Shown in pieces: positions 10,472-20,405 of a stretch of 64,000 nucleotides of DNA. How positions within the stretch are numbered: position 1 is the first letter of the stretch; every line of letters starts with the position of its first letter. Source of the stretch: Chryseobacterium sp. ISL-80 (lineage in GTDB: Bacteria; Bacillota; Bacilli; Bacillales; Cytobacillaceae); assembly GCA_018613055.1 (NCBI GenBank), contig JAGGQZ010000016.1, forward strand, positions 60,026-124,025, given 5' to 3'. A program made the translations under genes and the position numbers. The notes under the pieces are model-generated. The model made no database searches. It was not told where the DNA came from and saw only the letters and a list, made by a program, of their open reading frames with translations.

Positions 10472-11182
10472 CTATTTTGCTAAAAAGACTGGTTCATTGG
10501 TCTCTTTATCAATGGTATACGGTAAAGAATAGGCCGGCACGAACATGGAATTCTCCACAAGGATCCTGCGGATATCCTCACCTTCCTTGAGTTCTTTATC
10601 AGAAGATTTCATAGCCTGGTAGAGGTCACTTCGGTAATCCACATAGATTTCGCCTTCTGTCGATATGACAAAATGCAAGTTTTGGTTTGTAAAGGGGCTT
10701 ACCACAACAGGCTCCTCTTTATAACCAATCTTTTTGAAGTCGATGGTATATACATTTTCAGCGATTTGGTCCTTGAATGGAGGGTAGCCATTGGCTTTGA
10801 TTCGCATTTTGATTTCCCGAATCGTATCTGCCATTCTCAAGTCAAGCAGTTTCACTGTCGGATTTGTTTCTGCATCGACCAGGACATACTGAAACAGGCC
10901 TCCGCTTTCAAATGCATTCCCCGGCGGCTCGGCAATAAATTTAGGGACGACCTTCTTAAACTCGATCGGATACTTTTGATATATTGGTGTTTTTGCATCT
11001 CTTGTCTTGATTGGCAGCAAACCGCCATTGGCTTCTTTATACTGATCAACGGCAGACTGGACACTGTCAAGCTGGTCCTTATAGGGCACCTGGTTTTGCA
11101 TTAATTTTCCTTCCGGATACATACAGCCAGTCAAGGTAAGCAGCACAAGGATGACCGGCAGGATAAATCGGCTTTTTCTCAT
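10472..11182 (-). CDS. yphF: YphF-like lipoprotein
   Basis: Function unknown. The 236-residue product has a basic N-terminus, a hydrophobic stretch and a lipobox LTGC, with cysteine 20 as the predicted lipidation site, so it should be anchored to the outer face of the membrane. The mature part is hydrophilic with no motif I recognise. ATG 11182 is preferred over a TTG three codons upstream because AAGGA lies nine bases before the ATG but only two before the TTG. The assignment to yphF rests on its place between spoIVA and yphE-gpsA. Confidence 0.8.
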   Translation of the reverse strand: MRKSRFILPVILVLLTLTGCMYPEGKLMQNQVPYKDQLDSVQSAVDQYKEANGGLLPIKTRDAKTPIYQKYPIEFKKVVPKFIAEPPGNAFESGGLFQYVLVDAETNPTVKLLDLRMADTIREIKMRIKANGYPPFKDQIAENVYTIDFKKIGYKEEPVVVSPFTNQNLHFVISTEGEIYVDYRSDLYQAMKSSDKELKEGEDIRRILVENSMFVPAYSLPYTIDKETNEPVFLAK

Positions 11183-11209
11183 TGATCCCAATCCTTAATT
11201 CTATGTATT

Positions 11210-11410
11210 TTATTCACTCGTCGGGCCGCTGAAAACAACAAAAAAGATGATCAGGCCTGCCAGGATCATTAACATATACGCAATGACTGCCGTGGCAATC
11301 TTGAAAAATCCTTTTAACTTATAACGGCTAAGATAAATGGCAACAAGGGACAAAATCATACTGCCCATGCCTACAAAAGAAATATACATTTTCAATAATG
11401 CGGGTGACAA
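11210..11410 (-). CDS. yphE: small membrane protein YphE (DUF2768)
   Basis: Sixty-six-residue protein with two predicted membrane helices (about residues 8-26 and 38-60), beginning MSPALLKMYISFVGMGSM. Function unknown. The start is TTG at 11410, supported by GGGAGGGG six bases upstream. It lies between gpsA and yphF as in B. subtilis and is probably co-transcribed with yphF, 27 bases downstream. Confidence 0.8.
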   Translation of the reverse strand: MSPALLKMYISFVGMGSMILSLVAIYLSRYKLKGFFKIATAVIAYMLMILAGLIIFFVVFSGPTSE

Positions 11411-11500
11411 CTGAACCCCTCCCTTTTCCGAACAGTATTATATCATAATCTGCAATCACTGTTGCAAATTTGTCTTCAGGCTTCTGATTAAGCAAAAAAA

Positions 11501-11540
11501 AGCTGAAGTAAAGAAGGGGCGGTCAACTTTACTCCAGCTA
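11501..11540 (-). terminator. terminator after gpsA
   Basis: Stem AGCTGGAGTAAAG/CTTTACTTCAGCT with a 14-base loop, followed by a run of eight T on the minus strand. Confidence 0.9.
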
Positions 11541-11667
11541 CATGACTAAATACCCTATCACCCAGTTCAAACCACCAGTTTGCTTCGTTGCATCTTATGC
11601 AAACATCGTTAGAATCGCATCCTCGAATGCCTATATTGAACGCATTATTGCAAAGAAATTTTTTTGC

Positions 11668-12714
11668 TTAATTTCTTCCTCCGAGGATATCGGCCAAATC
11701 TTCCATCTCATGAGTTTTCTCACGGGACATCAGCCCATCAACAGCATCCTTTGGATTGACATTGTTAAATAAAACGTTATAAAGGGCATTGGTAATTGGC
11801 ATATTGACTTCAAATTTCTGTGCAAGCTGATAAGCTGCTTTGGTCGTACGCACACCTTCAACGACCATCCCCATATTCTCGAGGACTTCATCGAGGTTCT
11901 GCCCCTTTCCGAGCATATTGCCAGCACGCCAGTTGCGAGAATGGACGCTTGTACAGGTAACAATCAAATCCCCAATCCCTGTCAATCCTGAAAAAGTCAA
12001 AGGACTGGCACCCATTTTCACACCAAGTCGAGCGATCTCGGCAAGTCCCCTCGTAATCAGGGCGGCCTTGGCATTATCCCCGTATCCAAGTCCATCGGAT
12101 ATACCGGCAGCCAGCGCGATGATATTTTTCAGCGCTCCGCCAATCTCAACCCCAATTAAATCAGGATTTGTATAGACCCTGAAATGATTATTGATGAACA
12201 AGTCCTGGACTTTTTCCGCCTCTTCCATATTTTTCGAAGAGACTGTAACAGTTGTAGGGTGACGCAAGCTTACCTCTTCCGCATGGCTTGGTCCGGAGAG
12301 GACGACAACGCTTTCCAGAAGGTCAGCAGGCACTTCTTCTTCAATCATTTCAGAAATACGAAGCAGGGAATCAGGCTCGATTCCCTTGCTGACATGGACA
12401 ATGACCACAGATTCAGAAGTCAGCTCTGTCATTTTCCTGATTACTTCGCGGATGGCTTTTGTCGGCACTGCCATAATCACCGTTTTGATCCCATCCAAGG
12501 CCTCTTCAAGTGAAGAGTATCCCATGATGGTTTCAGGCAGCGTAATTTCAGGAAGATATTTTTTGTTGGTATGGTTTTGATTGATTTCATCAATCTGCGC
12601 TGGATTATGCCCCCATAAACGAACCTCATGCCCATTATCAGCAAGGACCATCGCTAAAGCTGTTCCCCAGCTGCCAGCACCCAGGACAGCAACTTTCTCT
12701 CTCTTCCTTTCCAT
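11668..12714 (-). CDS. gpsA: glycerol-3-phosphate dehydrogenase, NAD(P)+
   Basis: Reduces dihydroxyacetone phosphate to sn-glycerol 3-phosphate, the backbone of membrane phospholipids. The 348 residues carry the dinucleotide motif [12 protein letters not shown], the substrate-binding HVSKGIE and SGPSHAEEV segments, and the signature [19 protein letters not shown] with the catalytic lysine at its start. It lies 20 bases downstream of der, an arrangement conserved in Bacillus. PlsC in this window acts later on its product. Confidence 0.97.
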   Translation of the reverse strand: MERKREKVAVLGAGSWGTALAMVLADNGHEVRLWGHNPAQIDEINQNHTNKKYLPEITLPETIMGYSSLEEALDGIKTVIMAVPTKAIREVIRKMTELTSESVVIVHVSKGIEPDSLLRISEMIEEEVPADLLESVVVLSGPSHAEEVSLRHPTTVTVSSKNMEEAEKVQDLFINNHFRVYTNPDLIGVEIGGALKNIIALAAGISDGLGYGDNAKAALITRGLAEIARLGVKMGASPLTFSGLTGIGDLIVTCTSVHSRNWRAGNMLGKGQNLDEVLENMGMVVEGVRTTKAAYQLAQKFEVNMPITNALYNVLFNNVNPKDAVDGLMSREKTHEMEDLADILGGRN

Positions 12715-12733
12715 TTAAACCACAACCTTTATC

Positions 12734-14044
12734 TTATTTTCTTTGTCTTGAAAAAATCTTGATCGGTGTACCTGTAAAATCAAAGGCATCACGAATCCTG
12801 TTTTCAAGGAAACGCTCATAAGAAAAATGCATTAATTCTGGCTCATTGACAAAGACAACAAAAGTAGGCGGTTTTACCGACACCTGTGTTGCGTAATAAA
12901 TCTTGAGTCTCTTTCCTTTGTCTGTAGGAGTTGGATTCATTGCTACAGCATCCATGATGACCTCGTTGAGAATGTTTGTCTGCACTCTCATTGAATGATT
13001 CTCACTAGCCAAATCAATCATCGGCATCAATGTATGGATTCGCTTCTTCGTTTTTGCCGAAAGGAAGACGATTGGAGCATAGCTCAGGAATTGGAAGTGC
13101 GCACGGATTTTCTCCTCGAATTCCTTCATTGTTTTTTCATCTTTTTCAATGGCATCCCATTTGTTTACGACGATGATGACTGCACGACCCGCTTCTTCTG
13201 CATAGCCGGCGATGTGCTTATCCTGCTCAATGATGCCTTCTTCCGCATTAATGACGATAAGAACGACATCGGAGCGCTCAATCGCCCTTAAAGCCCTGAG
13301 GACACTATACTTTTCAGTCGTTTCATATACTTTTCCCTTTTTTCGCATACCAGCAGTATCGATGATGACATATTTTTGCCCATCATAGGTTACCTGCGAG
13401 TCAATAGCGTCTCTCGTCGTTCCAGCGATATCACTGACAATGACGCGGTCTTCCCCAAGAATTGCGTTCACTAGTGATGACTTCCCTACATTCGGTCTTC
13501 CGATTAAGGAAAACTTGATCGCATCTTTATCATACTCGTCTTCCTTGGCCTTTGGAAAATGTTTTGCTGCCTCATCGAGTAAATCACCGAGCCCAAGACC
13601 ATGTGAGCCGGAAATTGGGAAAGGTTCGCCAAATCCCAGGGCATAAAAGTCGTAAATCATGTCCCTCATGTCCGGATTATCAATTTTATTTACTGCGAGG
13701 ACGACTGGTTTATTCGAACGATAGAGAATTTTCGCCACTTCTTCGTCAGCGGCAGTCACTCCTTCTCTGCCATTGACAAGGAAGATGATGACATCTGCCT
13801 CATCAATCGCGATTTCTGCCTGCTGGCGGATCTGATCCAAAAATGGCTCGTCCCCCAAATCAATCCCGCCAGTATCAATAATGTTAAAATCATGTGTCAG
13901 CCATTCAGCTGAACTGTATATACGATCCCTCGTTACTCCAGGAATATCTTCAACGATCGAAATACGTTCACCAACGATTCGATTAAAAATCGTAGACTTG
14001 CCGACATTCGGACGCCCAACGATCGCTATCACTGGTTTCGTCAT
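12734..14044 (-). CDS. der: ribosome-associated GTPase Der (EngA)
   Basis: Double GTPase that acts in 50S subunit assembly. Two complete G domains are visible: GRPNVGKST near residue 10 with DTGG and NKID, and GRPNVGKSS near residue 180 with DTAG and NKWD. A C-terminal KH-like domain ends in [17 protein letters not shown] choose ATG 14044 (436 residues), since AAAGG lies nine bases upstream. A GTG and an ATG just before it would sit on the ribosome-binding site. Confidence 0.97.
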   Translation of the reverse strand: MTKPVIAIVGRPNVGKSTIFNRIVGERISIVEDIPGVTRDRIYSSAEWLTHDFNIIDTGGIDLGDEPFLDQIRQQAEIAIDEADVIIFLVNGREGVTAADEEVAKILYRSNKPVVLAVNKIDNPDMRDMIYDFYALGFGEPFPISGSHGLGLGDLLDEAAKHFPKAKEDEYDKDAIKFSLIGRPNVGKSSLVNAILGEDRVIVSDIAGTTRDAIDSQVTYDGQKYVIIDTAGMRKKGKVYETTEKYSVLRALRAIERSDVVLIVINAEEGIIEQDKHIAGYAEEAGRAVIIVVNKWDAIEKDEKTMKEFEEKIRAHFQFLSYAPIVFLSAKTKKRIHTLMPMIDLASENHSMRVQTNILNEVIMDAVAMNPTPTDKGKRLKIYYATQVSVKPPTFVVFVNEPELMHFSYERFLENRIRDAFDFTGTPIKIFSRQRK

Positions 14045-14182
14045 GAACATCACCCTTTCAATATTCTATTCATGCAGGTCAATGACCTGGCCATAACAAT
14101 GTCAAACTTGCCAACTTTAGTTCTCATCATTAATTTAATGTCACCCTTGCTGCTATCAATATGGATAACACTTATAAAATAA

Positions 14183-14204
14183 ACCCTTCTTATTACAGAA
14201 GGGT
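14183..14204 (-). terminator. terminator after the YIEGIA cluster
   Basis: Eight-base stem ACCCTTCT/AGAAGGGT, then TTATTTTAT on the minus strand. It lies about 55 bases past the last gene of the cluster. Confidence 0.85.
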
Positions 14205-14260
14205 CTGGCTTAATCAGTTTATCAAAAGATGCCGTAAACAGGCAATGAAAACATTTCTTG

Positions 14261-14446
14261 TCAATGTTTCACGATTATATACAGATCCTCAGTCAAAGAA
14301 TGGGCAATCCCATCAAGGATTGCTTCCAGATTTGCAGCAACCTGGTCCATTTCTTCCTTTGAATCACAATGGAATACCGCGGTACCAGAAGGCGCCTTTT
14401 TAGGATTGGTGGTAATCGCAGCAAGGACGAATTTTTCAAGCATCAT
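14261..14446 (-). CDS. small protein, proposed capping subunit for YIEGIA
   Basis: Sixty-one residues beginning MMLEKFVLAAITTNPKKAPS. The product is soluble and has no signal sequence. Its start codon overlaps the stop of the preceding YIEGIA gene in an ATGA arrangement, so the two are translationally coupled. A small protein in this position is annotated in databases, as I recall, as a capping-complex partner of YIEGIA. The biochemical role is not known to me, and the sequence shows only a likely partner relationship. Confidence 0.7.
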   Translation of the reverse strand: MMLEKFVLAAITTNPKKAPSGTAVFHCDSKEEMDQVAANLEAILDGIAHSLTEDLYIIVKH

Positions 14447-15336
14447 TGAGAACCACTCCCTTCACGGTCCTTTTTCTCAGAAGGCATCCTGATTGCGTTC
14501 TCCAATGTCGGCACATCTCCGATCACTGTTATAGCATGCTCGATATCCCGTTCCTGCGGCAGTACGAACACCCCTACCCTGCCATCATCGAGGTCCCTCT
14601 TCGCCAGTGGTACAAGTGCAGGCGTCCCAGAATCGCGATACACCCCGAGTGCAGTGGATAAATCATGAAGTACAGCCTGCCGCTGGCCCAGGTTAGCGAT
14701 TGTAGACCGCGCATTCATGTTTTTGGGTTTTAAAATAAAGCCCATCCCATATCTCAGCACCTCTTTTTGTCGTTCCGGGAGACCGATGTTCATGATATAA
14801 ATATTATCCACATACAATCCTGCTCCATCAAACCTTGGTTCAACATATTCGATTTCGACGATATCTTTCAGTTTGCCACCCGCCATTAACTTCTTCGAAA
14901 TCAGCACTGCCAAAATCGCGGCAATGAGGCCTGCCCAAATATTAAAGATCAGATAGGCAAGTGTGCTGACGAGAGAAGTGAAAATCACCAGATAATTACG
15001 GCTTTCAAATGCTATCGCTATTCCCTCGATATACGTTTTCCCGCGCGAGACAAGTTCATAGCTGTCAAGTTCGGTAAGCGTGTTTCTCTCCATATTCCTC
15101 ACTTCCCTGAATTGCGATGCCGCAAGGGTCAAGAAGGTGATCGCCGTGAATTCCTCCTCCATGATCGCAGGCCCTGCAACCGTGCCAAGTCCTGCCGCAA
15201 TGAAACCGAGAGCTATATGAATGATTTTCCCATGCAAATATGTAGGGTATTGGCGATAGTCAGTCCGGAGCATCAGGAGCCTCGACATTGTTCCAATAGC
15301 AATCCCAAATACAATTGGTATCGTGTATTCATTCAT
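14443..15336 (-). CDS. yphB: YIEGIA family membrane protein (YphB/SeaA)
   Basis: The 297-residue protein has several predicted membrane helices in its first 150 residues and a soluble C-terminal half. It contains the family-naming motif TYIEGIAIAF near residue 105. The B. subtilis homologue, which I recall as yphB/seaA, is needed for spore envelope assembly. The start ATG overlaps the yphA stop (ATGA), and its own stop overlaps the next start in the same way, so the three genes are translated as a coupled set. The mechanism is unknown. Confidence 0.8.
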   Translation of the reverse strand: MNEYTIPIVFGIAIGTMSRLLMLRTDYRQYPTYLHGKIIHIALGFIAAGLGTVAGPAIMEEEFTAITFLTLAASQFREVRNMERNTLTELDSYELVSRGKTYIEGIAIAFESRNYLVIFTSLVSTLAYLIFNIWAGLIAAILAVLISKKLMAGGKLKDIVEIEYVEPRFDGAGLYVDNIYIMNIGLPERQKEVLRYGMGFILKPKNMNARSTIANLGQRQAVLHDLSTALGVYRDSGTPALVPLAKRDLDDGRVGVFVLPQERDIEHAITVIGDVPTLENAIRMPSEKKDREGSGSQ

Positions 15337-15944
15337 GAAGTCTTCTGTTCCTCCCCTTCTGCTTCATTTAATGTCGTTTTGGACATGATCGAGATGAATG
15401 ATTCGACAGCAGACCAGGTGATCAGCATTCCACTGGAAATGAACAATATGTCCATAAAAGTCATCGAAGCGACTTCATAGGGGAAATTAAATCGCCATAA
15501 AACAGCGGAGTATAAAATGTCACCCTGCAAAAAACCTGTCACCAATGCAAGCATCCGATCCTGTCTACTTTTGTGCAGCAAAATCGCTAAATAAAAACCT
15601 GCCGCTCCTAGCATCAATTTCCGGTCAAACAATACCCAGACCGGGTCAAATAATTCGAACATCAGAAAACTTGTGTAGGCAAGCATAATGATGAAGGAAG
15701 TTATAAATAAGTACAGAAATGAACCAGTTTTCTTCCGTCTTGTTTCCATAAAAATGAAAATGGCGATTGGAAAAGCGGACATGTGGAACTCAAAAATCAG
15801 GAAATCGACTTTATAAGGTGCAGCTATAATGACAGCTAACAGACAAACCGCCCACTTCCGCCTGTCAGGATGATTCTTATCCATAATGAATGTAACCCAA
15901 ACCCAGCCGATCCAGGCCAGCCAATAAAAGTAGAGACCTTCCAT
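15333..15944 (-). CDS. yphA: YphA-like multispanning membrane protein
   Basis: Two hundred and three residues, mostly hydrophobic, with about six predicted membrane helices from MEGLYFYWLAWIGWVWVTF onward and a short charged C-terminus. I start at ATG 15944 because TAGGAGGGG lies directly upstream. The longer frame to 16247 runs through this site and over the ypzI side, so it is not coding. It is the first gene of the yphA-yphB-small-protein set. Function unknown; the context suggests a spore envelope role. Confidence 0.78.
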   Translation of the reverse strand: MEGLYFYWLAWIGWVWVTFIMDKNHPDRRKWAVCLLAVIIAAPYKVDFLIFEFHMSAFPIAIFIFMETRRKKTGSFLYLFITSFIIMLAYTSFLMFELFDPVWVLFDRKLMLGAAGFYLAILLHKSRQDRMLALVTGFLQGDILYSAVLWRFNFPYEVASMTFMDILFISSGMLITWSAVESFISIMSKTTLNEAEGEEQKTS

Positions 15945-15999
15945 CCAACCCCTCCTATCATTTCCATTATGGTAATTTGTTATGTAGTTTAATCTTTTT

Positions 16000-16029
16000 T
16001 GAATAAGATTTTTTGCCTGTTCCATGTTA
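16000..16029 (+). promoter_or_regulatory. sigma-G-type promoter upstream of ypzI
   Basis: TGAATA (16000-16005), 17 bases, then CATGTTA (16023-16029), which fits the forespore sigma-G pattern. The leader to ypzI would be about 120 bases. Confidence 0.55.
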
Positions 16030-16156
16030 AGAAAAGCAGTATTTTTTATACGGTAGGCAAAAAGGGCAGAATCGATAAAATCAAATGGAAGAAAGCCCTT
16101 TAAACTGGCCACTCCCTGCTGCAGTTTGTAGGATTCCATTAGAAGGAGGTGCTTAG

Positions 16157-16300
16157 ATGGGCCGAGATAGACAGGAAAAGAAACTAAAAAAAAGCGGACG
16201 AGTAGAATCTGACCGCGACCAGGCGCTGCACTATCCTGGTGCGACAAAATTGCAAAGTCCTGAAGAAGCTCGATCTATGAATGACGGAAAGTATAGCTAG
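16157..16300 (+). CDS. ypzI: YpzI family small protein
   Basis: Forty-seven residues starting MGRDRQEKKLKKSGRVESD, very basic in the first third and ending NDGKYS. It is soluble with no membrane segment. An excellent AAGGAGGT site sits six bases before the ATG. It is divergent from yphA and ends just before a shared terminator. The function is not known to me. A sigma-G-like promoter 130 bases upstream suggests forespore expression. Confidence 0.88.
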   Translation: MGRDRQEKKLKKSGRVESDRDQALHYPGATKLQSPEEARSMNDGKYS

Positions 16301-16347
16301 GGCTTTTGCAGTAAATATCAAATTTTTGAAACAAAGCAACAAAAAAA

Positions 16348-16371
16348 GCCCTCTGCCAATCGGCAGAGGGC
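16348..16371. terminator. bidirectional terminator between ypzI and fni
   Basis: GC-rich stem GCCCTCTGCC/GGCAGAGGGC with a 4-base loop. T-rich tracts on both strands let it end ypzI from one side and fni from the other. Confidence 0.93.
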
Positions 16372-16379
16372 CTTCTTTA

Positions 16380-17450
16380 TTACAGTGCTCTTTTTTGAGC
16401 ATATGCTCTTGTATCGATTCCCCTTTGATCAAGCCAGTGATGTGTTTCTCCCGAGATGACAATAGGGACCTGTTTAAGCTCCTCGATTGTATGTACTCCA
16501 AGCGCTGTCATGATGAAGGCTATCTCACCTTTTATCATTGAAATTTCTTTGATCAATCCCTCTGTTCCATTCTCCATCAAAATTTTCAGCAGGGACCCTG
16601 CCATTGCAGCAGCGGCTGCACCAGAGGCAAGTCCTTTAACGATATCAAGGCTTGTCTGGATTCCTCCTGAAGCAATGACGGAAAGGTCAGGAACAGCGGA
16701 TTTCGCTTCAATGATGGATGCTGCAGTCGGGATTCCCCAATCCTCAAAAAACGTGAGTAACCGGTCCCTTCGCTTGTTTTCGATTTCGGCAAAATTGGTA
16801 CCGCCGAAACCGCCAACATCAATATAATGAATTCCATAAGCATAAAGTTTGGTTGCAGTCTCTGCGCTTATGCCAAACCCGACCTCTTTGACAATCACAG
16901 GGACGCCGATATTCTGTTCAATTTCGGCAATCCTCTCTAATGCACCGCTGAAGTTTCTGTCTCCCTCGGGCATCGTCAATTCTTGCACAACATTTAAATG
17001 TATTTGCAGACCATCCGCCTTGATCATCTCGACCGCGGCTCTGGCCTGATCGACCGTTGCTTCACTGCCCATATTAGCAAGCAGGATGCCGTCAGGATGC
17101 ATTTCCCTGACAATCTCATATGTCCTTCGCTCTTCCGGATTCCTTAGGGCTGACATTTGCGACCCTACAGCAATAGCTGACCCTGTCTCTCTTGCGGCGA
17201 TAGCCAATTCACGGTTGATTCTAAGGGTCCGTTCCCCGCCTCCACCTGTCATTGCATTTATAAAAATTGGCGAACTCAAAGAAAGTTCGCCAATTTCAGT
17301 CTGCAATTTTACTGAATCAAGATCAGTTCCAGGCAAGCTTTGGTTTACAAACTTTATATCATCAAAACCGGTTAGCCGCTTCTGGCCCGTTTCAAGGGCA
17401 TATTGTATATGGTCCCATTTCCTTTTTGATCTTGACAAATCGATCACCAT
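16380..17450 (-). CDS. fni: type 2 isopentenyl-diphosphate delta-isomerase (FMN-dependent)
   Basis: Interconverts isopentenyl and dimethylallyl diphosphate, balancing the building blocks used by HepS/HepT. The 356-residue TIM-barrel protein shows [13 protein letters not shown] at the N-terminus, FINAMTGGG for flavin binding, [15 protein letters not shown] in the middle and [20 protein letters not shown] for phosphate binding. Its ATG overlaps the last base of the S1-protein stop (TAATG), so translation is probably coupled. Confidence 0.96.
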   Translation of the reverse strand: MVIDLSRSKRKWDHIQYALETGQKRLTGFDDIKFVNQSLPGTDLDSVKLQTEIGELSLSSPIFINAMTGGGGERTLRINRELAIAARETGSAIAVGSQMSALRNPEERRTYEIVREMHPDGILLANMGSEATVDQARAAVEMIKADGLQIHLNVVQELTMPEGDRNFSGALERIAEIEQNIGVPVIVKEVGFGISAETATKLYAYGIHYIDVGGFGGTNFAEIENKRRDRLLTFFEDWGIPTAASIIEAKSAVPDLSVIASGGIQTSLDIVKGLASGAAAAAMAGSLLKILMENGTEGLIKEISMIKGEIAFIMTALGVHTIEELKQVPIVISGETHHWLDQRGIDTRAYAQKRAL

Positions 17451-18589
17451 TACTGTTTAAGATTCTTTAGCTTGTCTCCAATCATATCACCAAGGCTGAA
17501 ACCTTTAGTTTCTTCAGGTAGTTCGTAGTCAAAAGCTTCATTGCTTTCTCTCTCCTCGAACTCCTTCATGCTAAGTGATAATCTTTGGTCTGCCTTGTTG
17601 ACATCCAGGACTTTTACCTTTACAGTCTGCCCTTCCTGGAGAACTTCATGCGGCGTTCCAATGTGTTTGTGCGAAATTTGTGAAATATGAACAAGGCCTT
17701 CTACTCCAGGGAATACCTCGACAAATGCGCCATAAGAGACCAAACGCTTGACCGTACCTTCCAGTGTGCTTCCCTTTGGTGCTTTTTCATCGATATCAGC
17801 CCATGGCCCAGGCAGTGTTTCTTTTATTGAAAGGGAAATACGCTCATTGTCACGGTCCACGCTCAAGACTTTAACCTGCACCTGCTGCCCTTCCTGGACA
17901 ACATCGGATGGTTTCTCTACATGCTCGTGGGATAGTTGTGAAATATGGACAAGGCCGTCAACTCCGCCAATATCAACGAACGCACCGAAGTCAGTAATCC
18001 TTTGGACTGTACCTTCGATAACCTGTCCTGATTGGATGGAAGCGAGCAGGTCCTGCTTTTTCTTCCCTTGCTCTTCCTCAACGACAGCGCGATGGGAAAG
18101 GATCAGACGGTTTTTCTCTTTATCGAGCTCCACGATTTTAAAGCTTAGAGTTTTTCCTTTATAGTCAGAGAAATCTTCGACAAAATGTGATTCAACCAGT
18201 GATGCCGGTACAAATCCGCGGACACCCAGGTCTACAACCAATCCGCCTTTTACGACATCTTTGACTTCAGCATCGAAAACTTCTCCGCTTTCAAACTTGC
18301 CGTTAAGCTCTTCCCATGCTTTTTCGGCGTCAACCTTTCTTTTTGAAAGGATTAAAGCTTCTTCCTCAACCTTTTGTACTTCCAGTTCCAGTTCATCACC
18401 GACTGAAACCGCATCTTCAGCTTTTTCAACATGAAGGCTTGAAAGCTCACTGATCGGAATGATTCCATCAAGCTTGCTTCCTTCGATATCCACCAATACC
18501 TGCTTTTCTTCCACTTTTGTTACCTGGCCCTTTACACGGTCGCCAGCCTCAAAATTCTTTACTTCTACTTGATTCATATCTTCTGACAT
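17450..18589 (-). CDS. rpsA: 30S ribosomal protein S1 homologue (YpfD)
   Basis: RNA-binding protein of 379 residues with four S1 domains, starting near residues 17, 103, 188 and 274. Each shows the [12 protein letters not shown] core, and the last two have the [12 protein letters not shown] form. Firmicute S1 homologues have four domains rather than six and are not essential in B. subtilis. The start is ATG 18589 with a full AAGGAGGAG site. It lies between plsC-cmk and fni. The exact role in translation is uncertain in this lineage. Confidence 0.95.
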   Translation of the reverse strand: MSEDMNQVEVKNFEAGDRVKGQVTKVEEKQVLVDIEGSKLDGIIPISELSSLHVEKAEDAVSVGDELELEVQKVEEEALILSKRKVDAEKAWEELNGKFESGEVFDAEVKDVVKGGLVVDLGVRGFVPASLVESHFVEDFSDYKGKTLSFKIVELDKEKNRLILSHRAVVEEEQGKKKQDLLASIQSGQVIEGTVQRITDFGAFVDIGGVDGLVHISQLSHEHVEKPSDVVQEGQQVQVKVLSVDRDNERISLSIKETLPGPWADIDEKAPKGSTLEGTVKRLVSYGAFVEVFPGVEGLVHISQISHKHIGTPHEVLQEGQTVKVKVLDVNKADQRLSLSMKEFEERESNEAFDYELPEETKGFSLGDMIGDKLKNLKQ

Positions 18590-18744
18590 ATGTACTCCTC
18601 CTTAATCCATGACTGCTGCAAATATATGCATTATGGCGAAAACGCCACTAAAAAACAACTTAAATTAGCTACTAAGTGAAAATTCTAAAAATATCTCTTC
18701 TTAATAACTTCTTACAAACAGACATTTTTGTCAAGCAAGAAACC

Positions 18745-19332
18745 TTACTTGTATTCGTTGATCAGTTTCTGGATTTCTCCCATAATCAAATCAGTCGTCT
18801 GTTCAGCATTTAATTTTTTTTCTTTGATGGATTCCATATCAATTGGCTTTCCATATACCACCTTCAATTTCTTGAATGCTTTGTATGGACCGATGATCGC
18901 GCACGGAACAACCCATGCATCGGATCGGAGAGCAAAGAAGCCTGCTCCTGCAAGACCTTTGCCCATTTCACCTGTCTTGCTTCTTGTTCCCTCTGGAAAC
19001 AAACCTAAAACCTTTCCATCCTTTAAAATTCCAAGACCCTTTCTTAACGCCTCCCTGTCACTCATGCCCCTCTTGACCGGAAAAGCATTCAAGTGCGGAA
19101 CAATTTTCCCAAGTACAGGAACTGAAAATAGCTCCTCTTTTGCCATGAAGTGGACCGGGCGTGGAGCGGTGATGCCTACAACAGGTGGGTCAAGGTTGTT
19201 GATGTGATTGGAACATAATAGTACCCCGCCATCGGCAGGTATATTTTCCCTGCCGATTATTTCAATTCGATAAACTGGTTTTAATACAGCATTCACTAAA
19301 GATCTTGCAAATGAATATACCGTCACTTTCAT
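18745..19332 (-). CDS. plsC: 1-acyl-sn-glycerol-3-phosphate acyltransferase
   Basis: Adds the second acyl chain to lysophosphatidic acid at the membrane. The 195-residue product has the catalytic NHxxxxD motif (SNHINNLDP near residue 40) and the substrate motif [10 protein letters not shown] near residue 115. Its ATG overlaps the cmk stop by four bases (ATGA). B. subtilis lacks plsC at this position, but other Bacillaceae have it here. Related family members take other acyl acceptors, so the substrate is inferred. Confidence 0.92.
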   Translation of the reverse strand: MKVTVYSFARSLVNAVLKPVYRIEIIGRENIPADGGVLLCSNHINNLDPPVVGITAPRPVHFMAKEELFSVPVLGKIVPHLNAFPVKRGMSDREALRKGLGILKDGKVLGLFPEGTRSKTGEMGKGLAGAGFFALRSDAWVVPCAIIGPYKAFKKLKVVYGKPIDMESIKEKKLNAEQTTDLIMGEIQKLINEYK

Positions 19333-20003
19333 CCGATCCTTTCAAGCGCCAAACCCATTATTTTTTCGACTACATCAGCAATCGTAAGCGAAGTGGTATC
19401 TATTTCGACTGCATCGTTTGCCTTTTTCAAAGGAGCCACTTCCCGTTCCGAATCAATTTTGTCTCGAGCAGCTATTTCTTGTTTTAGCTTTTCAAGATCT
19501 GATGGGAAACCTTTCTGGATGTTTTCGGCATGTCGGCGCTGTGCCCTTTCCTCTACACTCGCAAGTAAAAAGACCTTTACTTCAGCATTTGGCAGTACAT
19601 GTGTGCCGATATCCCTGCCGTCCATCACTACTCCGCCATCTCTGGCAAACTCCTGCTGGCGCTTGACCATTTCCTTCCTGACCAATTCGTGGACAGCTAC
19701 ATAAGACACCCGGTTGGTGACCTCTGAGCTTCTTATGTCATTCGTGACCTCGACTCCATCCAGCAACACTTTTTGGCCCATTTCTCCTGGCTGAAGTTCA
19801 ATCAATGTATCATTTAAGATATCGATCAACTGGGCTTCATGATCAAGCCTGGCCCCTTTTTGCAGAGCTTTGTATGTAAGCGCCCTGTACATTGCACCTG
19901 TATCGATATATACATATGTCAGTTTTTCAGCTACTATTTTTGCTACCGTGCTTTTACCTGCTGCTGCAGGGCCATCAATGGCAATTGAAATTCGTTTATT
20001 CAT
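19329..20003 (-). CDS. cmk: cytidylate kinase
   Basis: Phosphorylates CMP and dCMP. The 224-residue product starts [19 protein letters not shown] with the P-loop and continues with [13 protein letters not shown] for substrate binding and [19 protein letters not shown], then the lid region around [11 protein letters not shown]. The start is ATG 20003 behind AGGAGGAA. It heads a cmk-plsC-rpsA-fni run. Confidence 0.97.
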   Translation of the reverse strand: MNKRISIAIDGPAAAGKSTVAKIVAEKLTYVYIDTGAMYRALTYKALQKGARLDHEAQLIDILNDTLIELQPGEMGQKVLLDGVEVTNDIRSSEVTNRVSYVAVHELVRKEMVKRQQEFARDGGVVMDGRDIGTHVLPNAEVKVFLLASVEERAQRRHAENIQKGFPSDLEKLKQEIAARDKIDSEREVAPLKKANDAVEIDTTSLTIADVVEKIMGLALERIG

Positions 20004-20134
20004 ATTTCCTCCTGGTACTCCTTGTTATTCAATTATCTACTCTTATATTTTAACACAAAAATCTTTTCATCCTCGTCCATCATGACTTTTTTTAAGTCAC
20101 TTTAAAGAACTTCGCTAGGATTCTGTCCATTAAA

Positions 20135-20161
20135 AATAAGCAGGCTTTCCACCTGCTTATT
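20135..20161 (-). terminator. terminator overlapping the end of ypfB
   Basis: Ten-base stem AATAAGCAGG/CCTGCTTATT that includes the ypfB stop region, followed by TTTTTA on the minus strand. Confidence 0.85.
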
Positions 20162-20339
20162 CTTTGCTTGTGATTGAATTCAGGACTTCTGAATGATTAT
20201 TGTCTGTAACTCCCTCGTATTGGGTGATCTGTTTCAGTTCTGGAAAAGCGTCGAGTTTATGGAAAAATATCTGGGCAATGATGAGAAAGATAAATTGAAT
20301 GATCGCGATTTTGATTAAGATTCTTTCAAATGTTTTCAT
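20157..20339 (-). CDS. ypfB: YpfB-like small membrane protein (DUF5359)
   Basis: Sixty residues beginning MKTFERILIKIAIIQFIFLI, with a single predicted membrane helix (about 8-27) and a hydrophilic tail. The ATG at 20339 has AGGAGC ten bases upstream. A start seven codons earlier would overlap that site. Its place between ypfA and cmk matches ypfB. Function unknown. Confidence 0.75.
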   Translation of the reverse strand: MKTFERILIKIAIIQFIFLIIAQIFFHKLDAFPELKQITQYEGVTDNNHSEVLNSITSKE

Positions 20340-20405
20340 ATTTCTTTGCTCCTGTATCAAAACTTTTATTCTATTATTGGAGCAAACTGAAACATTTATT
20401 CCTTT

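Noticed and set aside
15945..16247. 101-residue N-terminal extension of yphA
   Set aside because: It would run through the GGAGGGG site of ATG 15944 and through the divergent ypzI promoter and start.
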